Positions 12,201-23,240 of a stretch of 64,000 nt of DNA are shown in pieces; position 1 is the first letter of the stretch, and every line of letters begins with the position of its first letter. The stretch lies in the NCBI GenBank assembly GCA_037976565.1, contig CP137675.1:21416446-21480445 (forward strand), read 5' to 3'. The position numbers were made by a program, and so were the translations under genes. The stretch comes from Mesocentrotus franciscanus. Lineage: Eukaryota; Echinodermata; Echinoidea; Camarodonta; Strongylocentrotidae. The notes under the pieces are model-generated. The model was not told the DNA's origin, did no database searches, and saw only the letters and a program-made list of their open reading frames with translations.

Positions 12201-15200
12201 GTCAGTAGATGATTGGATCATTCTGTCAAACCTGCTTCCCTACAAATAAGGACGTGACACGGTATGAACAATGTTCTGTTAAAAGCACTGTGTTTCGTCT
12301 TTCACTTCCTTAATGCCACAATAATTCAAAATATCAAACCTACAGTACACGTGAATGTTCAAGTCTTATACAATTGTTGCAATGTTAAAGTGCGGGTTCA
12401 AAGAAAATCACAAATATGGCAAATAACGTATTACTAGAAACTGGTAAGCTAACAGATGGCCATCGTACAAGTTTTAGGTCAACTTCATATCGGGTAATTT
12501 ATAAAAGTACAAATAAAACCACCTCCATAGCATCTGGAATATGCGAGAGATTCGCCAGAAAAATAACGATGTTTTAATGCCGTCACAATATGAACCAATC
12601 CTGCCCAAGCAGACGACATCCCATAAAGCATGTACATAATTGCAATGCTATTATTTCTCAAATCATAATTAGTTTAGTGTATATAAATGTGATGGAATTT
12701 TACACCATTCAAATGGGATATGAAACCGATTCTGATAACTTAATTATTTTGTTTGTAAATACACAGGATAGGGGTTAATGAACAATCAAAGAAACCACAC
12801 TTTCAAATTTAACCCCCCCCCCCGGAATGGTAGCATGGACGCATTTGTTCGCTCTTGAAACGCCGAACATACCGCGGTGTATGCAGCTGAAAATACAATG
12901 GCGTCTTATTTTGTTTACAAGTGACGGACTCCTTTATTTTTTTATCGCTGCATTTTTCATCAAAATAATACCATGCGCGGGGTTTAGAGTGAGGCAATAG
13001 CTTAAACATTTAGCCTGACGGTAGTGAAGTAAGAGAAATAACTGAAGAGAAGATGACGGAACAGGCACTGAAAATGTGTAAGATGTCATGGGACATCGTC
13101 TGCTTGTCCAAATCATGTTCAACATGTGACGTCACACATTTCAGCAGCGATCGGAGAGCATTTCAGGTGCTATGCCGGGGCTAGTATTTAAGCGTTTTGT
13201 AATTGTTAATAATCATTACTTCGAATGTTTCCAAGCATTGAATTGTGATAACCTTGTCCAATCAAAGTGTCACCTTTGCAATAATGACAATAAAGTTAGT
13301 TTTTAAAATCAATAAACCTTCTCTTTAAACAAACAACAGACTACGCAACAAAACAGTCAAATTTTTATTTTATTTTTAATTACTTTAAAAAATATCTTCA
13401 TTTATATCTTGATTTAAGTCAGGTTCAAACCACATTAATTAAAATAAAACAAGGTACTTAACTGACTATGCTATTATAAAACCAGGACTGAATACCTTTA
13501 TTTTAAAAAAGAATGGCGTTTTGGATAAAAAACGTTAATAAATTCCAATACATAAAATAATGAAAATGTTGTCACTACAATGTTTTGTAAATATTTTGAA
13601 GTTACATATTTGTTTCTTTAGGGCAATGATACTGATTAAAGTCAACCACATAGAACTATTTACTTGTGAAAGTTGGCGACACAAAGTCTCTATCCAACAA
13701 AAAAAAATCGACAATTTAGTGATGTAAGCATGATTGTCAAGAGGCATGGTCGTTCGCACACATTGATTTATCGCAAGGAACCTAAATTAGTACATTTATA
13801 TTTAAATAATCCAATCCCAACCCGAAAAGAAAATATGAAAGCAATGACATTGGGCCTATAATAATTAAGCAATGGCTAAATTCACACTGTCCTGAACAAT
13901 AAAACAATCACTAACTTACCCCCATACTACCACTGATGTCGAGCACAAGTACCACACTTCTGATTGTAGATAGCTGGATGACATCGAATGTAGGAGTGGT
14001 GTTTGAGACAGGTTGGATACCTGCTGTGAAGTCTGTTGTTCGCTCTGTCATTACCGTCCAAGCACTGTCACCACTGCATTTATTATTCATCAAGTTTGGT
14101 GCTTCTGGATTGTGTAAGTTGTTTTGATCTGATGGATCGTCACTACAAAACTCCTCTATCTGAAATACGGTTTAAATCCCTCAATTCGATTTTAGGTTAT
14201 TGGAAAACATTGATTGAATAAACAATTGAAAGCTTTTCAGCGATAAAAAAATAGTAATTTTTATCCTCGCAAAAGCGTATCTTGACACATAGATGAGAAC
14301 GGTTTTATTTTTTTCAAATTTATTTGTGAAAGCTTTATTTAACTGTAAATATGAATCCATCATAACGACAATGCAATACCTAATTGGGTTACCGTCACCT
14401 TCCCTTTTAGGAACTACGTACTAACATGAAAAATGAAGCAACCCTTTCATTCCAGGCGCATTTCTAGAAGATTTGTCTCTCTCTCCCTCTCTTTTATTTT
14501 GAGGGGGTGTGGCTTTTGTGGGCTTGGGTTCTTGCATTTGTTTTATACATTTGCCTTGCTAAAATTGATTTATAATCAATTCAAATGGGAAGGGGAGACT
14601 TTAATATTTTTCTTTGGAGAGGGTGGGGCTTGAGCCCCCTAACCCCCTCTCTAGAACATCTACTGCTTGATTACGATGCCAGACTTACCGAATGTATATG
14701 AGCATCCTTGGTTCCAAATAACAATGAAGCGGTCGCAGTTTGTCCTTTAGTATCAGGAACGAAGCGGCAATTGAGGTTATAACCAGCGTTAGGATCACTT
14801 TGGCATGGAGTTCCACCAGGCATCACAACATTTCCCTTGATCTTTAGAGAACAGCGGGTCCCTTCAGTACCTACACCGGGTGAGTCATAGGCAGGGGCAC
14901 CAACGCCAACACCATCATAGTGCTCCTTGAATAACCCCCAACGTAGATAGCCCCAATTTCGAACTAACATGTTGTCTGTTTAAAATTTAACAAAATGAAA
15001 ACAAACAAAAAGTAACTCATTGCAAATCATGTTAAAGCATGTTAATGCCTCTCTCTGTAAATGAGATCTGACCAAAATATTTTAGAAATTGCAGTCAGTG
15101 GGTTAAATTCTTCTTTTTTTCCTTCTTCTTCTCCCTATTTCTCTTCTTTTCTTTTTTTTTCTTCCTATTTCTCTTCTTTTCCCCTTTTCTTCTTCTTTTT

Positions 15201-15576
15201 TCCTTCTTCTTTTCCTCTCTCTTTACTCGCATACATTACTGTTCATATCATTAATAGCATATTTTCATTTGCATCAGTAGCAGCCCACCTGTGGGACCAA
15301 ACTTGTCTTCTCGGTACGTCTCGCTTAGAATATAGTCCGGCGTCATGTGCATCCAAATTCCTCCTTTCCCACATCCTGCCGTGTTATCGACAAACGGCTC
15401 GTCATCAGGAAAGTTGTGCACGATAATGTTGGCCGACTCAAACGTTTCGGTTCGAGCAAATTGATACCCGTTCTGGATGGACCAGGTGTTGGGGACAAGA
15501 ATCTTGATGTGATTCCAGTAGACGTGCTGCTTGCTGGCAAGGTACAGGCGCTGAGATGCTGAAGTATACATCATCT

Positions 15577-15607
<31 letters not shown>

Positions 15608-18600
15608 GGAGAGAGCAAGAAAAAATAAATACTTGTAAATATTTTAGATCACTATTCCCTATCCTATATTATTACACACATATACACGTTACTTAAATAA
15701 AATGTTTTTTAAAACTAATAAACTAGTTCTACGTGAATCTATTTAGCCACTACAGTGTGCAACCCATTTTGGGAAGAGGTATTATTAGACTTTTTAGATC
15801 TTAATCAGTTCACTGTAGATGTCAACCCCTTTGGAATAATCCTAGAATACAAGTTAATAATAGCGTAATTTAGTTGAAGTCTTGGTGTGCTAAGGGGGTA
15901 CGTTTCGTTATTAAACGATGTTTTAGAAAAAGATGGACCATTTCTCTCATATTTTGATTTTCGACGTAAATACAATGTACAAGTAAACTTTCTTCAATAT
16001 TATGGCTTTTGTCATGCTATTCGATTTGGTTTTAATAAAAATGTCATACCAAGGGTCATTGAACCTACATGTATCATCCCGGAAGCATTGTTATTAAAAA
16101 TAAAAGTGAAAAAGGATTGTGCACATATCTACCGTTCATTATTGAAGCATATAAGATACAGGAATGTAAAAGTCTTACAAAGTGGAAACACTTTGACAAT
16201 ACCGTATGGGGTTCTTATTACTTACTTCCCTTGTATTCAACTGTCGATGTTAACATGAGGTGGTATCAGTTCAAGATACTGAATAGAATTCTTTAAATGA
16301 AAGATGCTTTGTTACGATTTGAATTAGTTACAGATAACCAATGTACATTCTGTAATAACAGTGAAGATACAATTGTACATATATTTTGTTACTGTATTTA
16401 TTCAAACGAAATATGGTCAAAACTTGAGCAGTGGCTGTCCCCTAATAATGTACATATTAAGTTCAAAAATCGAAATAAGTTGTTTGGGTTTCATGGAAAT
16501 AATAACAGTGCCCTCTACTGTATTATGGTTATAGTAAGGAAATAATTTTTTGCAGCCAAATGCAAACAGTGTTTGCCAGTTTTTGAACACATAATATCAG
16601 CGATAAAGTGTTGTTATGATATAGAAAAATATATATGTAAAACAAATCTGAAAGAAAAGAAATTTATGAAGAGGTGGTTACCTTTTACAAAGTATTTCTG
16701 ATTATTTATTTCATTTAAATCATTCTGTCAAGTAAGTGTGAGATATCTTAAAAATGAACTGCAATTTGTAACTGATATCTATAAATGTTTGTTCTTATCA
16801 TATTATTCATCGCTCTATCATCATATAATGCACTGTTAATATAGAATAAACCAATTACACATGGGTGGAGAGTGGCAAATATGGATTGATGTCTTGCCAT
16901 CGGGACGTTAGTGACGGGCTGAGATTCGAACCATCAACCCTTGGATTGAGGGTCAAGTAAAGGGACCACTATCCAACGACACCTCCACAATAGTGCCTGT
17001 AATGGTCTGCTTGCATTCTGAAATCAGGGCAAGGGGCGGAGTTTAGACCAGTTCCCATTATCATGCGTGTAAAGGGATTCAAATTTGGAACCACTTTACA
17101 TGCAATCCATGACGTATGAAGTAATTACTTTGCTATTATCTGGAACGAAACAAACTGTAAAGACATATCAATGTAAGGCAGTGAGAATCATGAGTTGTCT
17201 CGGTGTGGTTGAACAAATAACAACCCGGATTTAATTCGCATATAGACCCCCTGTCCTCCCCATAAATTCCCCGATTAAGAAATCTCATGTTTACTTTAAA
17301 TCTTGAGGCAGTTTTATCTCACTTAAAGGGGTAACTTACGATCCCATTATCAAGTCTTCTTTTCAGGTACTTACATATTTTGTAAGTATCTAGTCATATT
17401 GTGTTGCAATAGTCATGTATTTACCTAAGTTGGAATTGATATAATGATATAACGTGAATAAATATTCATGAATATCGTAACTATTTTGCTGCTTGCTTAC
17501 ATTCTTGAAGGCCTTTACTTGTACACATACACAAGAATAATTTTTTTTTTCTTCAATAGTTGTTTTTATTAGAGATTTCATTCAAAATAAATCATTACAT
17601 AAAAATCAATGCAAATAATTCCATACAAATACAGATCTTCATTTCGTTTTCATAACATAATAAAACAGTGAGCAAAGAAGGGGAATAATGGAATGAAATC
17701 ACTAAAGTTTCCTTATAATAATAATCACATACTGAACTTAGTTATTACAACAACAAAAAATAACATAATACATATTTGTATACAATGCACCCTAAGCCCA
17801 CCACCCTCCACCCCTCCACCCCTTCTACTACTTACCCCCACCCCATTAACATTCACATTCACACTCACAAGCTCTCACCTCACAAAACATACACAGATTC
17901 ACACGCTCACAACACTGGAACTCCAGCCAATCATCCTCGCTCCCAAGACCACACCAAAGACACTCAAAACACAACACTTATCCACTCAACACATAGAACA
18001 GTAGAACACTGTACAAATACGCCATTCGCACAACAGCATCCACCCATACATCTAACCCACATACCTAACATCCTAACTCCTAAGAATACAACACACTTAA
18101 ACCTTCCTTGATTAGATGTACATAAAAGAAAACTCTAATGCCATTGATCAGATGCACATAAAAAGAAAAACATCATTAAAATCCATCATCAATGACATTC
18201 CTTTCGGATCTTGCACCTGACATTGCAATACATATCAATGCTACCAAAAAAAAATTGAGAGCTACCATGTGTATAATTTTCAGCTAGTTACCCTGCACTG
18301 CACTGCATTGGCATTAAGTCTTTATCAGTCCTCTGGACATTGTAAATTAAAAAAAAAAAAAAGAATTATTAGAGACTTCATTCAGAATACATCATTACAT
18401 ACAAATCTATGTAAATACTTCCATACAAATACAAATTTTTCATTTCGTTTTCATAACACAAATAAATAATTCACAAAACCGTGAGCAAAGAAGAAGACTA
18501 ATAGAATGAAATCACTAAATTTGTCTGATAATAATAAAAACATACTGAATTAAGTTATTACCATCCTTCATGAAAAATAACATAATACATATTTGTTTAC

Positions 18601-21600
18601 AATGCACCCTCCGTTAATATTCCCCGCCACCCTCCATCCCTTCTACTACTTAACCCCCCTTAAACATTCACATTCACACTCACAAGCTCGCACCTCACAA
18701 ACAACCACAAATTTACACGCTCACCACAGTGGATACATCATACCTGTTCACATTCATATTCTTATTCACTTTTAGCTCTTCCAACTTTTGTAGGTGCGAA
18801 TTCAACTTGCCTACTTGCTAAGTTTTTCTTCCTCAATAAATTCCGCTATATATTTTTGTATCTTCACACTGGAAGGTACATGGCCTTGAGCCCTACAATG
18901 GAAGATTACATATTTAATGAAAAAGATCAAAGAATTCACCAATTTATCTCTATTCGAATTAGCAGGTAGTCCCATGAATATATCCCCCATTTCATATCTC
19001 TTAATTCAGCCAAGCCGAAATATTGAATACAGAATTGCCATAACTGTTTAACTTTCGTGCAGTTCATAAATATATGTAAGTAAGACTCTGTCTCTTTATT
19101 ACAATCTGAACAGTAATTGTCCCCCACAAACCCAAACCTCATCAAACGTTCCTTTGTGTATATGGCTCCATGTAAAAGCCTAAACTGAAATTCCCTTTGT
19201 TTTCTGATAAGAGTTGTGCTCCTTGCTCGGACAAAAAATGTACATATTTCTTTTTGTGTAAAGTTAAAATTGCTGTGACCATCCTTTACTGTTCAATTAT
19301 ATGATTCACGTAAACTGTTGACAAAACAGTTATAAATAGTTTTAGATTTAACTATCTGGAAAGGTGTTTCCTGCCCAGCAATATTCATGTTTATATTAAA
19401 GTCTACAAAATCAATTTTTTTAAATTTAACCGAAGGGTAGCATCCCTCCAACAAGTTGGTATAGCATGAGCAATATCCATTATCTGGAGCAATTGATTTG
19501 CATTAATCCCAAGATTTTGAAAATAAGCCAAGGGCTTCATATGTCCATTATCGAAAATTTGATTTACAGTGCGTATGCCTTTATTAAATAGATCATAATC
19601 AAAACTCATTTTACCTCTTATACATATGTTATTATTATTAAATATAACTGGATTGACCTCCTCTTCATACAATCTATACTTCCTCATATCCTGCCAAGCC
19701 TTTAGCATTTCTAAATGAAATGGTGGTATTTTTAATGTTAATTTAGACGTGTCAAAGTCGCATAGAAACAGAAATCTCCCTCCAACTAGTTTAAAACAAA
19801 AATCAAAATACAGTTTCCATCCAGTATCCCTATCTCCATACAATAAATATTTCAGCCACATCAAACGTTGCGCCTTTACAAACAATTTAAAATTCATCAA
19901 TTTTAACCCCCATGCGAATAATCCTGATACATTATATTTCTCTTTATGCGGTCTCTACCTGCCCACAAAAATTCAAAAGTAATTTTCTCCACCTCTTTAA
20001 ACAACCACTCAGGAACCACTATAAGTGATGAGACATAGTTTAACTTTGATAATGCATATAATATAGTAAATTGGACATACATACACACACTCACACCCAC
20101 ACAAAAATAAAGATATCCTGTAGTGACATTGAGTATCTTTGTTATCTTACAAAACAAGGTCTATTAATTTTGGTACTACTTACTTTAATATTTAAACCTC
20201 TAAAATGCAATAGAATCGTAAAATATTGCGTCAAGAAATTGTCATTTTGTCTGTGACAGGGAACGGAATTTTATAGACTCCATAGTGAGTTCAGTTTATG
20301 GCAATTTTAAGTAATTTAAAGTAATAATAATATTAATATTAATATTTTACTTTTTGTATCGCTTTATCTGCTCCCGAGGTTAATCTTGAAGTTTGCATCG
20401 AATATGCGATTTATCAAGATACGTCGAGGAGAAAGTAAACGTTTACGATGAAACGTCGTTCTTATGTTTTGTATAAAGGTCTTTCTAGTATCATTTCATG
20501 GAGGTCCGTAGAAAATTCACCAAAGTTAAGTCTCTATTAAACCAGTAATACGATCGAATCTTCATTCCTATGAGAAGTTTGAATTTATACTGCAAATATT
20601 ACTGTGGGGGTATCTTTAAAAAGAAGCTTACTGTATTACGCTTAGACATAATGATCGACACTCTCAATCAAAATGAAAGAATTACTCATGTATAAAAAAG
20701 GTATTTTCTAGCTCATTTTATCATTTGCTCAGGTGGACAGTAAAAAGGAAAGATAAGATGTACTTTTTATTTCTTTGCGTTTGAAGCAAGTTCGTAGAGG
20801 TAAGGGAAAGCGGAGTTATTTGGAACTTATTTCACAAACAGGCCTCTACTTTAAATACAACGAATGAATTTTTAAAAAATGTTAAATATTAATCATGTCT
20901 CGTTGCAAACGTGACAATGTCAGATATTCAAACTAAACCCAACTAATGGACAAGTTGGTACTAACTAACATAAAAATAAACATGCAGAACAATAAATATA
21001 CATCAGGAACATTGTATTTGAAGTAAAAAGAAATGTCACAGATGTTGATAAATTTTAGTTATGTATGGACTATTTATACAAGAGAATAAAACTGGAGTTA
21101 GTTTACATCCAATTCCCGCCAGCGATGTTCCCAAGCCCCATCCTAAATTTTACAATTATATGCAAGTTTATTATCCAAATTCCGTGCCCAAAACAAATTT
21201 CTTTGGGTAATTTTTTGTGGCTCAATGCTATAGAATCCAGGACCTGTTTATCCAAAAATTAATCAATATAATCTTAAAGTATCAGGAAGATAATAGACCA
21301 TTCGTAAGTGTTGATTTTTTTAATTCAAACATAAACTACTATGGTTTGTATTCCTTTCTTGTCCATATTATTATTGTGTCACTATTCATATAATTTATGT
21401 TGGTTAGTTTTTTTTTAAGCATCTCTGAAGTGTTGGGAGTCCCAAAAATTTGATGGAAAAATTTCACTTCAATTGTACAATGAAGTGAAAGAGGATGACA
21501 TTTAACACTGAATTCTGCAAGGATTCTCAAAATAAATTTGTTTGAAGACGAATATTGATGAAAGAATACAAAAATTAGGTTTTCTGCGTACAACACAGAA

Positions 21601-22799
21601 CCTAAATTCTGCATTCTTTCATCAATATTCGGCTTCAAACACATTTATTTTGAAAATCCTTGCAGAATTGTGTGTTGAATAACATCATCTTTCATATTAT
21701 TACAATATTTAAGTTAAATGTTGTCATCAATTTGTTTGCGACTTTTGGGGCCCCCAACACTTTAGAGGGGTTTTAAGGCCTAAAACTCAGTCGAAACATT
21801 TCATGAAAATTTGTGCGACAAAATGTCAACACTAAAACTAACCCCTAATTCGATCTGATCTGACCGGGCTCTTCACTAAAACTTACACCCGGTAGTTCTC
21901 TTTGTAATACATACGAAGAAGAAAAAGAGGAAGAAGAAAGAGAAGAAGGAGAAGAAGAAGAAGGAGAAGAAGAAGAAGACGAGGACTAAGAAGAAGAAGG
22001 GAAAGAAGAAGAAGAAGAAGCGAAGAGGAGGAAGCAGAAGAAGAATATTTTGTCAGTTGGCTAGCATGTAATTGGGTATTCTCACATTATGGGTAAAACC
22101 TGAATTGAGAGAAAACACGACATGTTTATTTATTTATCTACTTTTTGTTTTCATTACAGAATAATAGGCTCTATATATTGATTTCTTTTCTGATCGGCTG
22201 CATCTTGTGAGAGGTCTGAAAGATTTATTTTTGTGTGGTGCGACCGCATCTTCAAGCTAAGCTTGCTATAACTTTTTTTAACTGTTTGACATACAAAATC
22301 GAAAACACCCCCAAATTAAATTAAAACAACCAAGAAATAAAATATTGTATTGTAAAATGACTGAGGAACTCCTCAATGAATAAGTTCATGAATAAACAAA
22401 TAAATATACAAATGAAAAAAAAAAAGATTAAAAAAACAATTTCAATCTAAATCACAGGTTAGCTATGATAATAACCAAAGCAAATTTGTTTTGTGTAGAA
22501 TTTTAGATAAATTCAAATATGTAAATCTACTGCTAGTTTCCCAACCTATAATATTCATTTAATGTCAGTACAAAGAAATAAGATATTGATCTATGAAATT
22601 ATTGATCTATAATACAAATTCACATTACTTTGATGTTGTCAATGATGTTGAGATCCTCAGCCACATTCTTGTCGATTGCGATGAGTAGATTTGAGTAGGC
22701 TCCATTGTTCAAATTGATGATATTTTTCTGGCCCGTTACTACTCCCACAAGAAATATTTCCAAGAGCAGAATCACATAAATAACTTTTTTATTTTCCAT
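2057..22799 (-). CDS. CLCA: CLCA-family protein, copy A (12 exons, 1194 aa)
   Basis: Calcium-activated chloride channel regulator family member, predicted type I membrane protein. Coding exons in transcript order: 22629-22799, 15289-15574, 14689-14975, 13920-14159, 12015-12239, 10235-10525, 6892-7122, 6303-6431, 5207-5354, 4550-4681, 3632-3853, 2057-3279. I placed the junctions by GT/AG sites and by co-linear similarity to remembered human CLCA1; the sum is 3585 nt in one open frame. The start is the MENKK methionine, which gives a good signal peptide, followed by INLNNGAYSNLLIAID, which matches the CLCA N-terminus. Later landmarks are MHMTPDYIL, LRWGLF, LVLDISGSM, LLDNGSG, FKDDGTYSG and TASGGVF. 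Known for the family: vertebrate CLCAs are self-cleaving metalloproteases or membrane proteins that modulate TMEM16A chloride channels. The zinc motif is lost here, so proteolysis is unlikely. Exons are exact in most cases; non-coding exons are not resolved. Confidence 0.9.
3632..7122 (-). other. Copy A exons 7-11: beta-sandwich and FN3-like middle region
   Basis: Exons 6892-7122, 6303-6431, 5207-5354, 4550-4681 and 3632-3853, residues 501-787. Landmarks shared with vertebrate CLCAs are VITVIWTTS and GPDGTRVD (exon 7), PGRWNVTI (exon 8), LNADVTAII and LLDNGSG (exon 9), FKDDGTYSGFF and SNGRYNVKV (exon 10), and SFMRTASGGVF, PPSRIQDL and LSWTAVGDDMDQGTG (exon 11, start of an FN3-like domain). 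The equivalents are 29172-32650 in B and 52248-55651 in C, with the same exon lengths (231, 129, 148, 132, 222 nt). Donor and acceptor dinucleotides are canonical throughout; the exon 7 acceptor is AAAG in all three copies. Confidence 0.83.
7676..9445. mobile_element. hAT-like element (1.77 kb) carrying a minisatellite, intron 6 of A
   Basis: Both ends carry CA..GGCG..CCGGAAG inverted repeats (left CATAGGCGCCGGAAGT, right in reverse CAGGCGCGCCGGAAGC). They are flanked by a perfect 8-bp duplication GTTATAAA (7668-7675 and 9446-9453), the hAT superfamily signature. Copies B (about 33110) and C (about 56165) lack it. There is no transposase frame inside, so it is non-autonomous. About half of it is a tandem array at 8390-9200. 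Confidence 0.75.
8390..9200. repeat. Minisatellite of about 94 bp, about 9 copies
   Basis: Each unit starts GATGCTCATCTGACCGTAAT and includes CCTAAAACCCCTGAGCTTCC and the self-complementary stretch GGGGGCTCTGCCCCCTGG. Units are close in sequence and differ by small indels. The array lies wholly inside the hAT-like element of copy A. Confidence 0.85.
10600..11870 (+). mobile_element. Decayed RTE-like LINE fragment, intron 5 of A
   Basis: Broken plus-strand frames include REKWLEEQCEEIEALEKRG (about 11240-11300), then IEELYDKEAEPEAIQ, and at the end DGKRGGGRPRIGMVSGF and EDREGWRRN (to about 11808). These resemble the endonuclease-RT linker and C-terminus of RTE-type LINEs. The RT core is deleted. 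Related remnants with different deletions lie in the same intron of B and C, so the insertion predates the duplication. A (GT)n run sits at about 11634-11660. Confidence 0.6.
12385..13335. other. Sequence of about 0.95 kb found only in intron 4 of A
   Basis: B (about 35780) and C (about 58875) read directly from GTTGT-AATGTC into AACACACAAC, whereas A carries extra sequence bounded by TTAAA on both sides. No terminal inverted repeats or coding frames were recognised. It includes a C-run at about 12812-12823. Confidence 0.45.
14689..15574 (-). other. Copy A exons 2-3: CLCA N-domain with degenerate zinc motif
   Basis: Exon 2 (15289-15574) gives residues 58-152 and exon 3 (14689-14975) residues 153-248, joined in phase 1 through a Gly/Asp codon. 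The stretch GPT-DNMLV-RNWGY-LRWGLFKEH aligns without gaps to the human CLCA1 catalytic helix, where RNWGY (residues 158-162) stands in place of HEWAH. Both zinc histidines and the catalytic glutamate are therefore replaced. The LRWG that follows is kept, and the downstream D-E pair reads K-E. A cysteine-bearing segment (TRCSLKI, GTPCQSD, LNCRFV) follows, as in other CLCAs. This part should fold like a CLCA catalytic domain but lack zinc-dependent proteolysis. Confidence 0.85.
15577..15600. repeat. (GA)n forming the exon 2 acceptor tract of A
   Basis: The polypyrimidine tract of intron 1 is a CT microsatellite on the gene strand. B (38449-38466) and C (61024-61036) have shorter versions. Confidence 0.8.
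15740..16700 (+). mobile_element. Tx1/L1-like LINE C-terminal fragment, intron 1 of A
   Basis: Broken plus-strand frames contain the RT-associated zinc-binding signature CTFCNNSEDTIVHIFCYC followed by SNEIWSKLEQW, with upstream pieces FWEEV, FDFRRKYNVQV and YQFKILNRIL. Stops and deletions mark it as decayed. The same insertion is in B but is missing from C. Confidence 0.7.
16855..16990 (-). mobile_element. tRNA-derived SINE, intron 1 of A
   Basis: On the minus strand an A-box-like GGATAGTGGTCC and a B box GATGGTTCGAATCTC are spaced as in a tRNA head, followed by the SINE body with GGCAAGACATCAATCC. Orthologous copies lie at about 40235-40375 (B) and about 62790-62905 (C, with a deletion). 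Confidence 0.65.
17542..20057 (-). mobile_element. 5'-truncated Tx1/L1-like LINE, intron 1 of A only
   Basis: Minus-strand frames give the RT thumb and C-terminus: ALSKLNYVSSLIVVPEWLF and WAGRDRIKRNIMYQDYSHGG (about 19905-20055), LFVKAQRLMWLKYLL (about 19850-19890), then the zinc signature CSDCNKETESYLHIFMNC (about 19050-19110). The 3' end on the minus strand is an A-run at 17542-17551. B (about 40906) and C (about 63436) have the empty site. The 3' UTR is duplicated: about 17560-17880 and about 18360-18700 are diverged copies. Confidence 0.75.
21487..21694. repeat. Inverted repeat (about 200 bp) in intron 1 of A
   Basis: Arms of about 90 bp, such as AATTCTGCAAGGATT and GAATATTGATGAAAGAAT on the left with their reverse complements on the right, flank a spacer of about 30 bp. 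It lies in a block of about 1.7 kb (20835-22550) that copy B lacks. Confidence 0.65.
21905..22045. repeat. GAA-rich purine tract, intron 1 of A
   Basis: Imperfect GAA/GGA repeats. Frames across it are low-complexity and not genes. Confidence 0.8.
22629..22799 (-). other. Copy A exon 1: signal peptide and start of CLCA N-domain
   Basis: Residues 1-57. Residues 6 to about 23 are hydrophobic (VIYVILLLEIFLVGVV) and end near TGQ, a plausible signal peptidase site. The mature start KNIINLNNGAYSNLLIAID matches the conserved CLCA opening. The exon closes on IK, with the donor GTAATG directly after the Lys codon (phase 0). The copy B equivalent is 41906-42082, with TD inserted after GQ. Confidence 0.85.
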
Positions 22800-22844
22800 C
22801 TTACTTCAATTCTTCTACAGTAACAATTCCTTCGATAAAGAGCG

Positions 22845-22852
22845 TATAAATA
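22845..22852 (-). promoter_or_regulatory. TATA-like box upstream of copy A exon 1
   Basis: TATTTATA on the minus strand, about 46-53 bp upstream of the start codon, a workable TATA spacing if the 5' UTR is very short. Copy B has only a weaker match (CATTTATTT near 42127-42134), so this may be chance in AT-rich DNA. Confidence 0.22.
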
Positions 22853-23074
22853 TCTTCTTGCCTTTTAAGCCTTTTAATGCCTTTATAACCTTGGATCTCA
22901 TTTGATTAAAACATGTCATTCTTTGAAAAGGAAACTAAATTAAGTTATACATTTTAATCATTAAAAGCGATTAAGCGAACAAAGTTCGTGTTTGATAGTT
23001 GCCACAGTTGCGTACATCCACAATGACGCATGGGGGCCACGATTTTGGATGTGCAGTTCTGAACGGACTATGGA

Positions 23075-23240
23075 GAAGAAGGGAAGAAGAAGAAGAGGAG
23101 GAGGACGAGTAAGAAGATGAAGAAGAAGAAGAAGAAGAAGGAGAAGGAGAAGAAGAAAAAGAAGAAGGAGAAGAAGAAAAAGAAGAAGAGGAAGAAGAGG
23201 AAGAAGAGGAAGAGGAAGAAAAAAGAGGAAGAAGAGGAAG
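23075..23240. repeat. GAA-rich tract upstream of copy A
   Basis: Imperfect GAA/GGA repeats about 280-440 bp upstream of the start codon. The equivalent in B is 42355-42487, also about 275 bp upstream of its start. The conserved place in both promoters may matter for chromatin, but this could be simple ancestry. Confidence 0.75.

Larger units (their letters stand above)
10235..14159 (-). other. Copy A exons 4-6: VWA domain with intact MIDAS
   Basis: Exons 13920-14159, 12015-12239 and 10235-10525 give residues 249-500. Exon 4 first encodes the linker IEEFCSDDPSD, as in other CLCAs, and then the VWA start SVVLVLDISGSM. The MIDAS ligands are D322, S324, S326, T392 (in SSTCIGCG) and D419 (in LLLSDGGEN). 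All are present, so divalent-metal-dependent partner binding is plausible; in vertebrate CLCA1 this domain binds TMEM16A. Copy A is odd in the loop before T392: it reads STKSST where B and C have AGGGT. Confidence 0.85.

Noticed and set aside
12385..13335. piggyBac-like element suggested by flanking TTAA
   Set aside because: No terminal inverted repeats or transposase frame were seen, and TTAA is common in this AT-rich DNA. Reported only as an A-specific block.
14440..14660. MITE flanked by TTCTAGAA-like ends next to exon 3 in all copies (also 37080-37280, 59905-60115)
   Set aside because: The end similarity is short, no empty site exists in this window, and no target duplication could be defined.
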